Assembly: GCF_007829955.1 (NCBI RefSeq)
Contig: NZ_VIWX01000005.1
Coordinates: 62,001-126,000 of the forward strand
Length of the DNA stretch: 64,000 bases
From: Saccharopolyspora dendranthemae
GTDB taxonomy: Bacteria; Actinomycetota; Actinomycetes; Mycobacteriales; Pseudonocardiaceae
Reading direction: 5' to 3'
In this document: positions 33,667-42,637 of the stretch, one piece after another
How positions within the stretch are numbered: the first letter of the stretch is position 1
Layout of the letters: each line of letters starts with the position of its first letter
Translations under genes and position numbers: made by a program
Notes under the pieces: generated by a model
The model's database searches: none
Told to the model about the DNA's origin: nothing
What the model saw: only the letters and a program-made list of their open reading frames with translations

Positions 33667-36600
33667 GTGATCGTGGACGACGGGGACGAGCTGCGCCTGG
33701 CGCTCGCCATGCGCGGCGGAGCGAGCATGGCGGTGTGGATCGGCGGCGCCGTCGCCGAGATCGACCGGCTGCGCGAATCACTCGGTGGCGACGGGGAATC
33801 CGAACATCCGTGGGCAGCCCTGGCGCGGCTGGCGGGGTACCGGTCGGTGAGCGTCGACGTGCTGGCGGGCGCGTCGGCCGGTGGCCTCAACGCCGCGCTG
33901 ATGTCGGCGACGCTGGTCTACGGGATGCCGTTCGAGCGGATGCGGCGGACCTGGATCCAGCTGGCCGACCTGGAGGCGATGGCCCGCCCGGTGCCGAAGT
34001 TCTGGCAGCCCGGACCGGCATCGCTGCTGGAGGGCGACGACTACTTCCGGACCGAGCTCGCGCGCGTCATCCGCGAGAACGCCCCGCCGGAGGACGAGCA
34101 ACCCGGCCGCCGCGCGGACATGCTGCTCACCGCGACCCTGCTGGACCCGCTGGTGGAGCCGCACCACGACGCCCGGGTCGGGCCGATGCCGCTGGAGCGG
34201 AGGGCAGCGCGGCTGACCTTCCACCACGAAGGCCGGGCGGGCGACCCGCTGTCGGACTTCGGCGAGATCGACGCCACCGCACTGCGTCTCGCGCACGCCG
34301 CGCGCGCCACCTCGTCGTTCCCGTTCGCCTTCGAACCCGCGAAGGTGCGTTCCGGGCCGGGTGAACCGCCGGCCGGTGAGCCGAACATGCTGGGCCTGTT
34401 CTCCGAGACCAGCACGGGCACCGCGCCGTTCCGGGTGATCGACGGCGGTGTCCTGGACAACATCCCGGTCGCCGCGGCGATCCAGGCCATCGCGCACGCT
34501 CCGGCAGATCGGCCCACCAAGCGCTTCCTGCTCTACCTCAACCCCGACCCCGTCGTCTCGCACGGGCAGCGGCGCGGATCGGGACGTGCGGTGCCGGTGA
34601 CCGTGGCCGCGCTGCGCGGCCGGTTCACCCAGGAATCCCTGCTGTCGGACCTCGACGAGCTGGCCGAGCACAACCGGACCGTGGAGCGGAACGCGTTGCG
34701 CCGCAGGGCGTTGTTCGCCCCGGTGCGCGAGAACCCGGAGCGGCTCGCCGAGCACAGCGCCGCCGTGGCCACCGACCACGCCGTAGTGCGCGCGGAGCTG
34801 GACGCGCAGGCGGTGCACGCGCTGCTGACCGACCCGGCGGGTTCCGAGGACGGCACGCTGCTGCCCCCGGTCATCGGAGATCCGCTCGCTGAGTGGTCGG
34901 CGTTCGCGCGCGAGCGGCTGCCCGAACGCCTTTCGGCGCTCGCCGAGGAGGTGGGGCCCGAGGTCTTCGACGATGCGCACGGCCTGCGCTCCGCGGTGCA
35001 GGAGTGCCTCGGGTGGGCGTGGGACGTCGAGGGGACGGCGCAGGTCGGGACCTGCAAGGCGCAGCTCTACCGGCTTCGCGCCTTCGCCGCCGTGCTGGCC
35101 GGTCACGCCGACCGCTACTGGATCAACGGTGCCCGGCTGGAACCCATCGTGGAGACCACCGAGCTCGACGACTGGATCCGCAGGGTGCGTTCCCGCCGCG
35201 AGCGGCTGCAGCACCGGTTGCCGTCGCCGATCGAGCCGCTGCTGGGAGCGGTGCTGCGCGCGGTCTCCGACGGCGACGGGTTCCAGCAGGCGCTGGCCGA
35301 GTTCGCCGCCGAGCTCCAGTCGATGGTGGAGTCCTCGGGTGCGGACGCCGCGCCGGACTCCGACGGGCTGGACGCGGTCGCGCGCGCCCGCGAGGTGCTC
35401 AACGGCATCGTCGACCGACTGGCCGAATCGGCTCCGGCGCGCCCGGAACCCGTTGCGGCGGAAAGGATCGGGTACGCGCTGCTGGAAGACGGCGGATCTC
35501 GGCGGCCCGAGGTGCTGCGACAACTCGTCGTGCTGACCGCGCCGCTGGACGTCGGGCGAATGCCGGCGACCCGCATCGACCTGCTCCGCGTGGTCAGCGA
35601 CGAGCGCACGCCGCTGCCGTTCAGCTCGCTGCGCCGTGACGGCGAGCTGCGCATCGAGGACAAGATCCGAGGGCTCGACCTCGGCAGCTTCGGCGCCTTC
35701 CTGTCGGCGAAGTGGCGTGCCAACGACTGGATGTGGGGCCGGATGGACGCCGCCGCCACGCTCGTCGGCATGCTCGCCGATCCGGAACGCCTCGCGCGCA
35801 ACGGTGATGCGGAGCAGCTGAGCGAGGCGCTGCAGGCCATCGTCAGCAGGCCCACCGAGGCCGAGCTCGGCGCGCTCGACGACTCCCGGGCAGCGCAGTG
35901 GCGCGCGTTCCTCGCGGAGGTGTGGACCCGCCACGCCGGTGAGGTGCGCGCCGAGCTCGACGCGCTGTTCTCCGCCCCGGACGAACCGCACCCGCTGTCC
36001 GAGACCCGCGCGCTGCTCACCGAACGTCTGCAGTGGACGATCGCCGCGGCCGAAGTCCCCCACGTCGAGTCGGTTTCGCTCGGTGCCGAGCCGGATGGTG
36101 GTGCGGAACCGGCCGCACCAGGACCCGCCGAGCTCTCGCGCTCGGTGGAGCACTTCGACGTCGGCCGCCAGCGGGTCCGCGACCTGGGCGAGCCCCGGCT
36201 GCTCTCGATGGTCACCCGCTTCGGCCTGCTCGCCCAGCGCGCCATCCGCCCGCAGGGATCCGGCGTTCTCCGCTGGATCGCCCGTGGAGCGATGACGCTG
36301 GTCAAGCCGCTGCTGATGCTCGTGGCCTACGCGGTGGCGGCACCGGGACGCGCAGCGCTGCTCGGCCTCGCCGGTGCCACCACCGCCGTCCTGGCCAAGG
36401 CCGGAGCGGGATCCGGCTCGGGCCTCGTGGCGGGCGACTGCCCACCGGGCGCGATGTGCGCGGTCTCCGGCTCGCAGATCCCGGCGACGGGCTGGTGGTC
36501 GCCCGGCGACTTCTCGGCCGCCGGCACCAGCAGCTGGACCCCGTGGGCGGCCCTGCTCGCGATCGTCTTCGCGGTCTGGGCCGGTCGGCGCGTGTCCGCT

Positions 36601-36999
36601 CGCCTCGGCACCGGCCTCGCCCGCTGGGCCCCGGCGCTGGCGGTCGCCGCACTGCTGCTGGCCGCCGTGGTCGCGCTGCACCAGACCGGGCTGCGGTTCG
36701 GCCCGCTCGGCGTCGTGCTGATCGCGACCGCGCTGACGTGGCCCGCTACCGTCGCCTACCGGGCGGTGGCGCGGATCGGCGCGGTGCTCGTGACCCTGCT
36801 GACAGGACTCGCCGCGCTCGCACTTTGCGCTGACAGCGAACCGGCCGTCGGCAGCTGGCTCGCGCTCACCGGCCTCGTCCTCCTCGTCGCCCACGCGGTG
36901 TACCTGAGCAGCGTGGACGTCCTCGCACCTCGGCCCAGGGCCGCACCCGCGCCGCGCACCGAGAAGCCCCCCGTCCGGGTTGCGGCTGCGCATCGGTGA
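33667..36999 (+). CDS. Large patatin-like phospholipase with C-terminal membrane domain
   Basis: A 1110-residue protein of the patatin-related TIGR03607/DUF3376 type. The N-terminal oxyanion region is LALAMRGGASMAVWIGG, the nucleophile is Ser70 in GASAGG and the dyad Asp259 lies in IDGGVLDN. A long helical middle region, part of which is DUF3376-like, extends to about residue 870. At least five hydrophobic segments follow in the last 240 residues, so the acylhydrolase is tethered to the membrane with its catalytic head probably in the cytoplasm. The GTG at 33667 lacks a clear ribosome site. It may remodel membrane lipids; the substrate is unknown. Confidence 0.88.
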   Translation: MIVDDGDELRLALAMRGGASMAVWIGGAVAEIDRLRESLGGDGESEHPWAALARLAGYRSVSVDVLAGASAGGLNAALMSATLVYGMPFERMRRTWIQLADLEAMARPVPKFWQPGPASLLEGDDYFRTELARVIRENAPPEDEQPGRRADMLLTATLLDPLVEPHHDARVGPMPLERRAARLTFHHEGRAGDPLSDFGEIDATALRLAHAARATSSFPFAFEPAKVRSGPGEPPAGEPNMLGLFSETSTGTAPFRVIDGGVLDNIPVAAAIQAIAHAPADRPTKRFLLYLNPDPVVSHGQRRGSGRAVPVTVAALRGRFTQESLLSDLDELAEHNRTVERNALRRRALFAPVRENPERLAEHSAAVATDHAVVRAELDAQAVHALLTDPAGSEDGTLLPPVIGDPLAEWSAFARERLPERLSALAEEVGPEVFDDAHGLRSAVQECLGWAWDVEGTAQVGTCKAQLYRLRAFAAVLAGHADRYWINGARLEPIVETTELDDWIRRVRSRRERLQHRLPSPIEPLLGAVLRAVSDGDGFQQALAEFAAELQSMVESSGADAAPDSDGLDAVARAREVLNGIVDRLAESAPARPEPVAAERIGYALLEDGGSRRPEVLRQLVVLTAPLDVGRMPATRIDLLRVVSDERTPLPFSSLRRDGELRIEDKIRGLDLGSFGAFLSAKWRANDWMWGRMDAAATLVGMLADPERLARNGDAEQLSEALQAIVSRPTEAELGALDDSRAAQWRAFLAEVWTRHAGEVRAELDALFSAPDEPHPLSETRALLTERLQWTIAAAEVPHVESVSLGAEPDGGAEPAAPGPAELSRSVEHFDVGRQRVRDLGEPRLLSMVTRFGLLAQRAIRPQGSGVLRWIARGAMTLVKPLLMLVAYAVAAPGRAALLGLAGATTAVLAKAGAGSGSGLVAGDCPPGAMCAVSGSQIPATGWWSPGDFSAAGTSSWTPWAALLAIVFAVWAGRRVSARLGTGLARWAPALAVAALLLAAVVALHQTGLRFGPLGVVLIATALTWPATVAYRAVARIGAVLVTLLTGLAALALCADSEPAVGSWLALTGLVLLVAHAVYLSSVDVLAPRPRAAPAPRTEKPPVRVAAAHR

Positions 37000-37132
37000 G
37001 GAGACGTTCATGATCCCGAGGGGGTACTGCGGGGTAGCCTTGAGGGAGCGGACATTGCGCCGGATTCGGGCCACCACGGCCTGACGTCCTGCAGCCGTGT
37101 CCCCAGCGAGAAGCTCAACGGAGGTGTCAGCG

Positions 37133-37648
37133 GTGTCCAACCCCTTCACCGGCTCGAGCCGGCCGGCGCCGGGCACACCCAACCTGCCCACACCGCCTAC
37201 CGGATGGCCCATCGGCTCCTACGGCAAGTACGAGGAAGCGCAGCGCGCCGTCGACCACCTCGCCGACAGCGACTTCCCCGTCCAGGAGGTCACCATCGTC
37301 GGCGTCGACCTGATGCTGGTCGAACGCGTGACCGGACGGCTGACCTGGGGACGGGTGCTGGGCGGCGGAGCCGCGTCAGGCGCCTGGTTCGGTCTCTTCG
37401 TCGGCCTGATCATGGGCATGTTCACCCCGCAAGGCAGCTGGATCGCCCCGGTTCTCGCCGGACTCGGCGCGGGCATCGTGTTCGGTCTGGTCTTCGCCGC
37501 CGTCGGGTACGCCTCCACGCGCGGGCGCAGGGACTTCTCCTCAGCCAGCCAGCTGGTGGCCGGGCGCTACGACGTTCTCGCCCAGCCCAAGCACGCCGAG
37601 CAAGGGCGGGATCTGCTAGCCAAACTCGCCATGCGCCCGCCGGCTTGA
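37133..37648 (+). CDS. YflT-type general stress membrane protein (Rv1234-like)
   Basis: A 171-residue protein. The N-terminal YflT/GSP17M-like ferredoxin fold starts at SYGKYEEAQRAVDHLADSDFPVQEVTIVG, followed by two membrane helices (GAASGAWFGLFVGLIMGMF, LAGLGAGIVFGLVFAAVGY) and a cytoplasmic tail. Proline-rich residues 1-30 precede it. The GTG at 37133 follows GGAGG. It is next to the trehalose importer genes, as its relative Rv1234 is next to lpqY. The function is unknown. Confidence 0.85.
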   Translation: MSNPFTGSSRPAPGTPNLPTPPTGWPIGSYGKYEEAQRAVDHLADSDFPVQEVTIVGVDLMLVERVTGRLTWGRVLGGGAASGAWFGLFVGLIMGMFTPQGSWIAPVLAGLGAGIVFGLVFAAVGYASTRGRRDFSSASQLVAGRYDVLAQPKHAEQGRDLLAKLAMRPPA

Positions 37649-37658
37649 GGTTGACGGC

Positions 37659-37738
37659 CACTGCTCTGCGGTCTTGTTGCTTCGCGGTGCGGGTTCTACT
37701 GACACTGCTCTGTGGTCTTTTTGCTTGGCGGTGCGGGT
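37659..37738 (+). repeat. Imperfect tandem duplication at the edge of B2
   Basis: The 36 bases 37659-37694 and 37703-37738 are about 90% identical, both beginning CACTGCTCTG and ending GCGGTGCGGGT. The second copy continues into family B element B2, so the flank of B2 has been duplicated. Confidence 0.75.
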
Positions 37739-37905
37739 AGCGGAACCTGAGCGGCTCTCTGGCTCCGGGATCCGAGACTTGAGTATGAGTGGATACGCGG
37801 CGCTTCGGCTGTCCTCGCCAGAGAGCCGCTCAGAACCCGCGGCGGTGCCGGTTGCTTGCTGGGGGTACTGAGAAAGCACCTTCGGCGCTTGCCTGACGTG
37901 GGTTG
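37709..37905 (+). repeat. Family B structured repeat, copy B2
   Basis: The reference copy. The basal stem is a perfect 16-pair match between 37748-37763 (TGAGCGGCTCTCTGGC) and 37817-37832 (GCCAGAGAGCCGCTCA). The 53-base loop 37764-37816 differs from that of B1 at only about two positions, while the stem sequence is entirely different. The flanks GGCGGTGCGGGTAGCGGAACC and GAACCCGCGGCGGTGC are shared by all copies. A second hairpin (37873-37889) and CTTGCCTGACGTG at the outer edge are shared with B1. Confidence 0.9.
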
Positions 37906-38207
37906 GTGGGGCCGCCCCCTTCTTGCCCCTGTTCTTGGGTCGTCGCAGTTGTACTGGTTTCAACGAAACTGCTGTTCTGGCGGCCGAAACGGCTAAGTGG
38001 TTCGGGGCTAATGGGGGAGTGGGGGCCTCTCTTGCTCCGCGCTTCTTCACGGGTTGGCAACAAGGTGCGGGAGTTCTTGCCCTCCTTGATCAGCGGGGCC
38101 TAGCTTTCCTGCCTACCGGCTGACCGCCGGTGGTTGCGGCGCGACGGAGCGTTGACGAGTTCTCCGGAGCTCGGGTCGTGTTCGCGACCAGTGCACCGGA
38201 AGGACCG
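37906..38207. other. Lower-GC gap between B2 and lpqY
   Basis: About 300 bases with visibly more A and T than the surroundings, containing a GTTTC-AAC-GAAAC inverted repeat near 37960. No reading frame with a ribosome site is convincing. It may hold the promoter of the lpqY-sugABC operon or be further repeat-derived sequence. Confidence 0.5.
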
Positions 38208-39467
38208 ATGGTGAGAGTTCGCCGCACCCGTACGGCGGCACTGCTGGGCGCATCCCTGGTGTGCGCATCGGCGTTGACCGCGTGCGGGCCAGCCGCAAGT
38301 GCCAACACGATCAACCTCTACAGCGCGCCCGAGGAGAACCTGCAGCACAACGTCGACCGCTGCAACGCCAAAGCCGCCGGCAAGTACGACATCGTCTACC
38401 ACAAGCTGCCTCGCGACGCGGACGGTCAGCGCGAGCAGATGGTGCGCAGGCTCGCCGCCGGGGACACCGGCATGGACCTGCTCTACCTCGACGTCACCTG
38501 GACCGGCGAGTTCGCCGAGGCCGACTGGGTCCGCGAGTGGACGGGCGCGGACAAGGCCGAGGTCGAGCAGGACACCCTGTCCGGGCCGCTGGAGACCGCG
38601 ACCTGGCAGGGCAAGCTCTACGGGGCGCCGAAGAACACCAACGTGCAGCTGCTCTGGTACCGCAAGGACCTCGTGCCGGAGCCGCCCGCGAGCTGGGGCG
38701 AGATGATCGAGACCGCCCAGCACCTGAAGCAGGCCGGGAAGCCGCACTGGATCACCCTCACCGGCGCGCAGTTCGAGGGCCTGTACGTGCACTACAACAC
38801 GCTGCTGGAATCGGCGGGCGGGCACGTGCTCAGCGACGACGGCAAGACCGCCGTCGTCGACGAGGGCGCCGTGCGCGGGCTGGAAGCCCTGCGCGACCTC
38901 GGCAGCGCCGGAGTCACCAGTCCCGGCATGAACAACGCCGAGGAGGACGACGCGCGGCAGGAGTTCGAGACCGGGCAATCGGCGTTCGAGCTCAACTGGC
39001 CGTTCGTCTACGCCTCGATGCAGGAGGAGAAGCCCGAGCTGGCGAAGAAGGTCGGCTGGACCCGCGTGCCGAGCCTGGACCCGAACGTGCCGAGCAAGTC
39101 CACGATCGGTGGCGCGAACTACGCCGTGAGCAGCTTCTCCACCAAGCCCGAGCTGTCGTTCGAGGCAGCGAAGTGCTTGCGGGACAAGGAGAACCAGAAG
39201 TTCTCCGCCATCAACGACGGCGTGCCGCCCACGATCGAGTCGCTCTACGCCGATCCGGAGCTGCAGGCCGAGTACCCGATGCACGACACGATCCTGCAGG
39301 CGCTCAAGGACCCGGGCATGCGGCCGGTGACGCCTGCGGCGCAGAACGTGTCGACGGTGCTGTCCAACATGCTCAGCCCCATCGCCGAGATCGACCCGCA
39401 GGTGACCGCCGAGCGGATGCGCCGCGAGGTGCAGAACGCCCTGGAATCCAAGGGAGTGATGCCCTGA
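38208..39467 (+). CDS. lpqY: Trehalose-binding lipoprotein LpqY-like
   Basis: A 419-residue family 1 solute-binding lipoprotein. The signal peptide ends in SALTAC, with the lipidated cysteine at 26. The binding fold includes LLYLDVTWTGEFAEADWV and GAPKNTNVQLLWYRKDLV. The ATG at 38208 follows GGAAGG. Gene order with two permeases and one ATPase, then corA, equals M. tuberculosis Rv1235-Rv1239c, whose LpqY-SugABC importer recycles trehalose released at the cell surface. Trehalose as ligand is inferred from that synteny; other alpha-glucosides are possible. Confidence 0.9.
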   Translation: MVRVRRTRTAALLGASLVCASALTACGPAASANTINLYSAPEENLQHNVDRCNAKAAGKYDIVYHKLPRDADGQREQMVRRLAAGDTGMDLLYLDVTWTGEFAEADWVREWTGADKAEVEQDTLSGPLETATWQGKLYGAPKNTNVQLLWYRKDLVPEPPASWGEMIETAQHLKQAGKPHWITLTGAQFEGLYVHYNTLLESAGGHVLSDDGKTAVVDEGAVRGLEALRDLGSAGVTSPGMNNAEEDDARQEFETGQSAFELNWPFVYASMQEEKPELAKKVGWTRVPSLDPNVPSKSTIGGANYAVSSFSTKPELSFEAAKCLRDKENQKFSAINDGVPPTIESLYADPELQAEYPMHDTILQALKDPGMRPVTPAAQNVSTVLSNMLSPIAEIDPQVTAERMRREVQNALESKGVMP

Positions 39468-40366
39468 TGGCGACCAAGGCGCTCAGCGACGGCAAGAAGG
39501 CCGAACGCCGACTGGGACTGATGCTGGCGGCCCCGGCCGCACTGGTGATGATCGCCGTCACCGGCTGGCCGATCCTCTACGCGTTCTGGCTGTCCTTCCA
39601 GCGCTTCGACCTGAAGTACCCGGACCAGCGCGAGTTCATCTGGTTCGACAACTACGTCACCGTGCTCACCAACACCTACTGGTGGAGCGCGTTCTGGGTG
39701 ACCGTCCTCGTCACCGCGGTGTCGGTGCTGGTCGAGTTCGTGCTGGGCATGTCGCTGGCGCTGATCATGCACCGGGCGCTGATCGGCAGGGGACTGGTCC
39801 GCACGGTCAGCCTCATCCCGTACGGGATCGTCACGGTCGTCGCGGCGTTCAGCTGGCGCTACGCCTGGACGCCGGACACCGGCTACCTCGCCAACGCCAT
39901 CGCACCCAGCGGGGCACCGCTGACCGAGTACGGCAGCGCGCTGGCGATCGTGATCGTGGCCGAGATCTGGAAGACCACGCCGTTCATGGCGCTGCTGCTG
40001 ATGTCCGGGCTCGCGCTCGTGCCCGACGACCTGCTCAAGGCGGCGGCGATGGACGGAGCGGGTGCGTGGCAGCGGTTCCTCAAGGTCATGCTGCCGGTGA
40101 TGAAGCCGGCGATCCTCGTCGCGCTGCTGTTCCGCACGCTCGACGCGTTCCGCGTCTTCGACCACATCGTGGTGCTCACCGGGGGAGCGCAGGACACCTC
40201 GTCGGTGTCGGTGCTCGCCTACAACAACCTGATCAAGGGCCTCAACCTGGGCATCGGCTCGACGATGTCGGTGCTGATCTTCATCGCGGTCGCGCTCATC
40301 GCGTGGATCTTCGTGAAGCTCTTCGGCACCGCAGCCCCGGGTAGCGACGAGAAGGGGAGTGGCTGA
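39467..40366 (+). CDS. sugA: ABC sugar permease SugA-like
   Basis: A 299-residue MalF-type permease with six predicted membrane helices. The cytoplasmic EAA loop is visible as LVPDDLLKAAAMDGAGAWQRFLKVMLPVMKP. The ATG shares one base with the lpqY stop (TGATG), with GGGAG upstream, so translation is coupled. It forms the translocation pore with SugB and docks SugC. Confidence 0.93.
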   Translation: MATKALSDGKKAERRLGLMLAAPAALVMIAVTGWPILYAFWLSFQRFDLKYPDQREFIWFDNYVTVLTNTYWWSAFWVTVLVTAVSVLVEFVLGMSLALIMHRALIGRGLVRTVSLIPYGIVTVVAAFSWRYAWTPDTGYLANAIAPSGAPLTEYGSALAIVIVAEIWKTTPFMALLLMSGLALVPDDLLKAAAMDGAGAWQRFLKVMLPVMKPAILVALLFRTLDAFRVFDHIVVLTGGAQDTSSVSVLAYNNLIKGLNLGIGSTMSVLIFIAVALIAWIFVKLFGTAAPGSDEKGSG

Positions 40367-41211
40367 TGGCCGGCCTCGGCGGGACACCGACACCCGCGCG
40401 CAAAGCCAAGTGGGCCGCGCTCAACGTCATCGTGGTGGCCTACGCGCTGCTGCCGGTGCTGTGGATCCTGTCGCTGTCGTTCAAGACCTCCGGCACCCTC
40501 TCCGACGGGAACCTGATCCCGCGCGAGTGGACGCTGGAGAACTACGCGGCGATCTTCTCCACCAACGAGTTCACCCGCGCGCTGCTGAACTCCATCGGCA
40601 TCGCGCTGATCGCCACGGCCATCGCCGTCGTGCTGGGCACCATGGCCGCCTACGCCATCGCCCGGCTCGACTTCCCCGGCAAGCGCGCGCTGGTCGGAGC
40701 ATCCCTGCTGATCGCGATGTTCCCGCAGGTCTCCCTGGTCTCGCCGTTGTTCGACATTGAGCGGACCGTGGGCCTGTTCGACACCTGGCCGGGGCTGATC
40801 CTGCCCTACATCACCTTCTCGCTGCCGCTGGCGATCTACACGCTGTCGGCGTTCTTCCGGGAGATCCCGTGGGAGCTGGAGAAGGCGGCGAAGATGGACG
40901 GCGCCACGCCCGCGCAGGCGTTCCGCCGGGTGATCGCGCCGCTGGCCGCGCCGGGCGTGTTCACCACCGCGATCCTGGTCTTCATCTTCTGCTGGAACGA
41001 CTTCCTGTTCGCCATCTCGCTGACCTCGACGGAGAACTCGCGGACGGTTCCGGTGGCGTTGCAGTTCTTCACCGGCGACTCGCAGTTCGAGGACCCGACG
41101 GGGACGATCTCGGCGGCCGCCGTGGTGATCACCATTCCGATCATCCTGTTCGTGCTGTTCTTCCAGCGACGCATCGTGTCCGGACTGACCTCCGGCGCAG
41201 TGAAGGGGTAA
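40366..41211 (+). CDS. sugB: ABC sugar permease SugB-like
   Basis: A 281-residue MalG-type permease with six membrane helices and the EAA loop IPWELEKAAKMDGATPAQAFRRVIAPLAAPG. Its ATG also overlaps the preceding stop by one base (TGATG). It pairs with SugA in the membrane. Confidence 0.93.
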   Translation: MAGLGGTPTPARKAKWAALNVIVVAYALLPVLWILSLSFKTSGTLSDGNLIPREWTLENYAAIFSTNEFTRALLNSIGIALIATAIAVVLGTMAAYAIARLDFPGKRALVGASLLIAMFPQVSLVSPLFDIERTVGLFDTWPGLILPYITFSLPLAIYTLSAFFREIPWELEKAAKMDGATPAQAFRRVIAPLAAPGVFTTAILVFIFCWNDFLFAISLTSTENSRTVPVALQFFTGDSQFEDPTGTISAAAVVITIPIILFVLFFQRRIVSGLTSGAVKG

Positions 41212-41215
41212 GCAA

Positions 41216-42388
41216 GTGGCCGACATCGTGCTGGACAAGGTGACCAAGCGCTACCCGGACGGGGCGCTGGCGGTCAACGAGGTCAACCTGGAGATCGCCG
41301 ACGGCGAGTTCGTGATCCTGGTCGGTCCGTCGGGCTGCGGGAAGTCGACCACGCTCAACATGATCGCCGGACTGGAGGACATCAGCGGCGGCGAGCTGCG
41401 CATCGGCGGCGAGCGGGTGAACGAGAGCGCGCCCAAGGACCGGGACATCGCGATGGTGTTCCAGTCCTACGCGCTGTACCCGCACATGACGGTGTTCGAG
41501 AACATGGCGTTCCCGCTGCGACTGGCCAAAGTGGACAAGGCGACGGTCGCGGAGAAGGTCGCCGAGGCCGCGAGGATCCTCGACCTCGGCGACCACCTCG
41601 ACCGCAGACCGGCCAACCTCTCCGGTGGTCAGCGGCAGCGGGTGGCGATGGGCCGGGCGATCGTGCGCAGCCCGAAGGCCTTCCTGATGGACGAGCCGCT
41701 GTCCAACTTGGACGCGAAGCTGCGGGTGCAGATGCGCACCTCGGTGTCCAAGCTGCAGAAGCAGCTGGGCACCACCACCGTCTACGTCACCCACGACCAG
41801 ACCGAGGCGATGACCCTCGGAGACCGGGTCGTGGTGCTGCGCGGAGGCGTGGTGCAGCAGGTGGGCGCGCCGCAACACCTCTACGAGAACCCGGCGAACC
41901 TGTTCGTGGCCGGGTTCATCGGTTCGCCCGCCATGAACTTCGTGCCGGTGGAGCTCGCGGACGGCGAGCTGCGCAGCGCCCTGGGAGCGGTTCCTCTGCC
42001 GGACCGGCTGCGCAGGGCGGTGGAGTCCGCCGACGCGCCCCGCGACCTGGTGCTGGGCATCCGGCCGGAGCACTTCGAGGACGCCGCGCTGGTCGACGAC
42101 GCGATCAAGACCCGGGGAGCGACGTTCACCGGCGAGGTGGACGTGGTGGAGGAGATGGGCTCGGACAAGTACGTCTACTTCACCCTGCCGGGAGCCAAGG
42201 CCAGCAGCGCGGAACTCGACGAACTCGCCGCCGACAGCGGGAGTTCCGAGGTCCCCACCGATGACGGTCAGGTCGTCACCCGGCTGTCGGTCGAGTCCGG
42301 TGCGAGGGAGAACGCGTCGCTGTCGGTGTGGTTCGACACCGACAAGATCCACCTCTTCAACCCCGGCACCGGGGCGACGATCAGGTAG
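41216..42388 (+). CDS. sugC: ABC transporter ATPase SugC-like
   Basis: A 390-residue MalK/UgpC-type ATPase. Walker A is GPSGCGKST (37-45), the signature LSGGQ at 135-139, Walker B FLMDE at 156-160, with the H-loop in THDQTEAM. A C-terminal TOBE/regulatory domain begins near residue 240. The GTG start at 41216 is four bases after the sugB stop. A hairpin terminator ends the operon. Confidence 0.95.
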   Translation: MADIVLDKVTKRYPDGALAVNEVNLEIADGEFVILVGPSGCGKSTTLNMIAGLEDISGGELRIGGERVNESAPKDRDIAMVFQSYALYPHMTVFENMAFPLRLAKVDKATVAEKVAEAARILDLGDHLDRRPANLSGGQRQRVAMGRAIVRSPKAFLMDEPLSNLDAKLRVQMRTSVSKLQKQLGTTTVYVTHDQTEAMTLGDRVVVLRGGVVQQVGAPQHLYENPANLFVAGFIGSPAMNFVPVELADGELRSALGAVPLPDRLRRAVESADAPRDLVLGIRPEHFEDAALVDDAIKTRGATFTGEVDVVEEMGSDKYVYFTLPGAKASSAELDELAADSGSSEVPTDDGQVVTRLSVESGARENASLSVWFDTDKIHLFNPGTGATIR

Positions 42389-42399
42389 CGCATGAAGGA

Positions 42400-42441
42400 G
42401 GGGACGGTCCCGGCCCTGGGATCAGGGCTGGAGCCGTCCCC
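42400..42441 (+). terminator. Terminator of the lpqY-sugABC operon
   Basis: GGGGACGG pairs with CCGTCCCC, and an inner CGGCCCTG/CAGGGCTG stem closes a GGAT loop, starting 12 bases after the sugC stop. Confidence 0.75.
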
Positions 42442-42453
42442 TTCGCGCTGCGC

Positions 42454-42549
42454 TCAAAGCTGGTTGGCGATGAGCACGAACTCCGTCGCGATCCAGCCCG
42501 CGAGCAGGGCGACGAGGAAGGTGAGCTTGCTGGAGAGCAGGCGAGTCAT
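42454..42549 (-). CDS. 31-aa single-helix membrane peptide
   Basis: On the minus strand an ATG at 42549 follows GGAGGC at ideal spacing and opens a 31-codon frame. The product is one hydrophobic helix (LTFLVALLAGWIATEFVLIANQL) after the basic start MTRLLSSK. It lies in the 3' gap between sugC and corA, reading towards the sugC terminator. It may be a small regulatory or structural membrane protein; I know no named family. Its ribosome site and perfectly placed single helix argue against chance. Confidence 0.6.
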   Translation of the reverse strand: MTRLLSSKLTFLVALLAGWIATEFVLIANQL

Positions 42550-42637
42550 AGCGGTGCCTCCGAACGTGGAAACGAGATTCTGGTTGCTGCAGATCCGTTT
42601 TCACGATGTGGCCCGCGGTCTACCCGGGCATGTGCCG

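Noticed and set aside
33778..37212. 1144-codon minus-strand open frame opposite the patatin gene
   Set aside because: High-GC antisense frame with low-complexity composition; the plus strand carries clear patatin motifs.
37903..38103. 66-codon ORFs in the lower-GC gap before lpqY
   Set aside because: No ribosome site, no conserved features, and two overlapping frames equally long.
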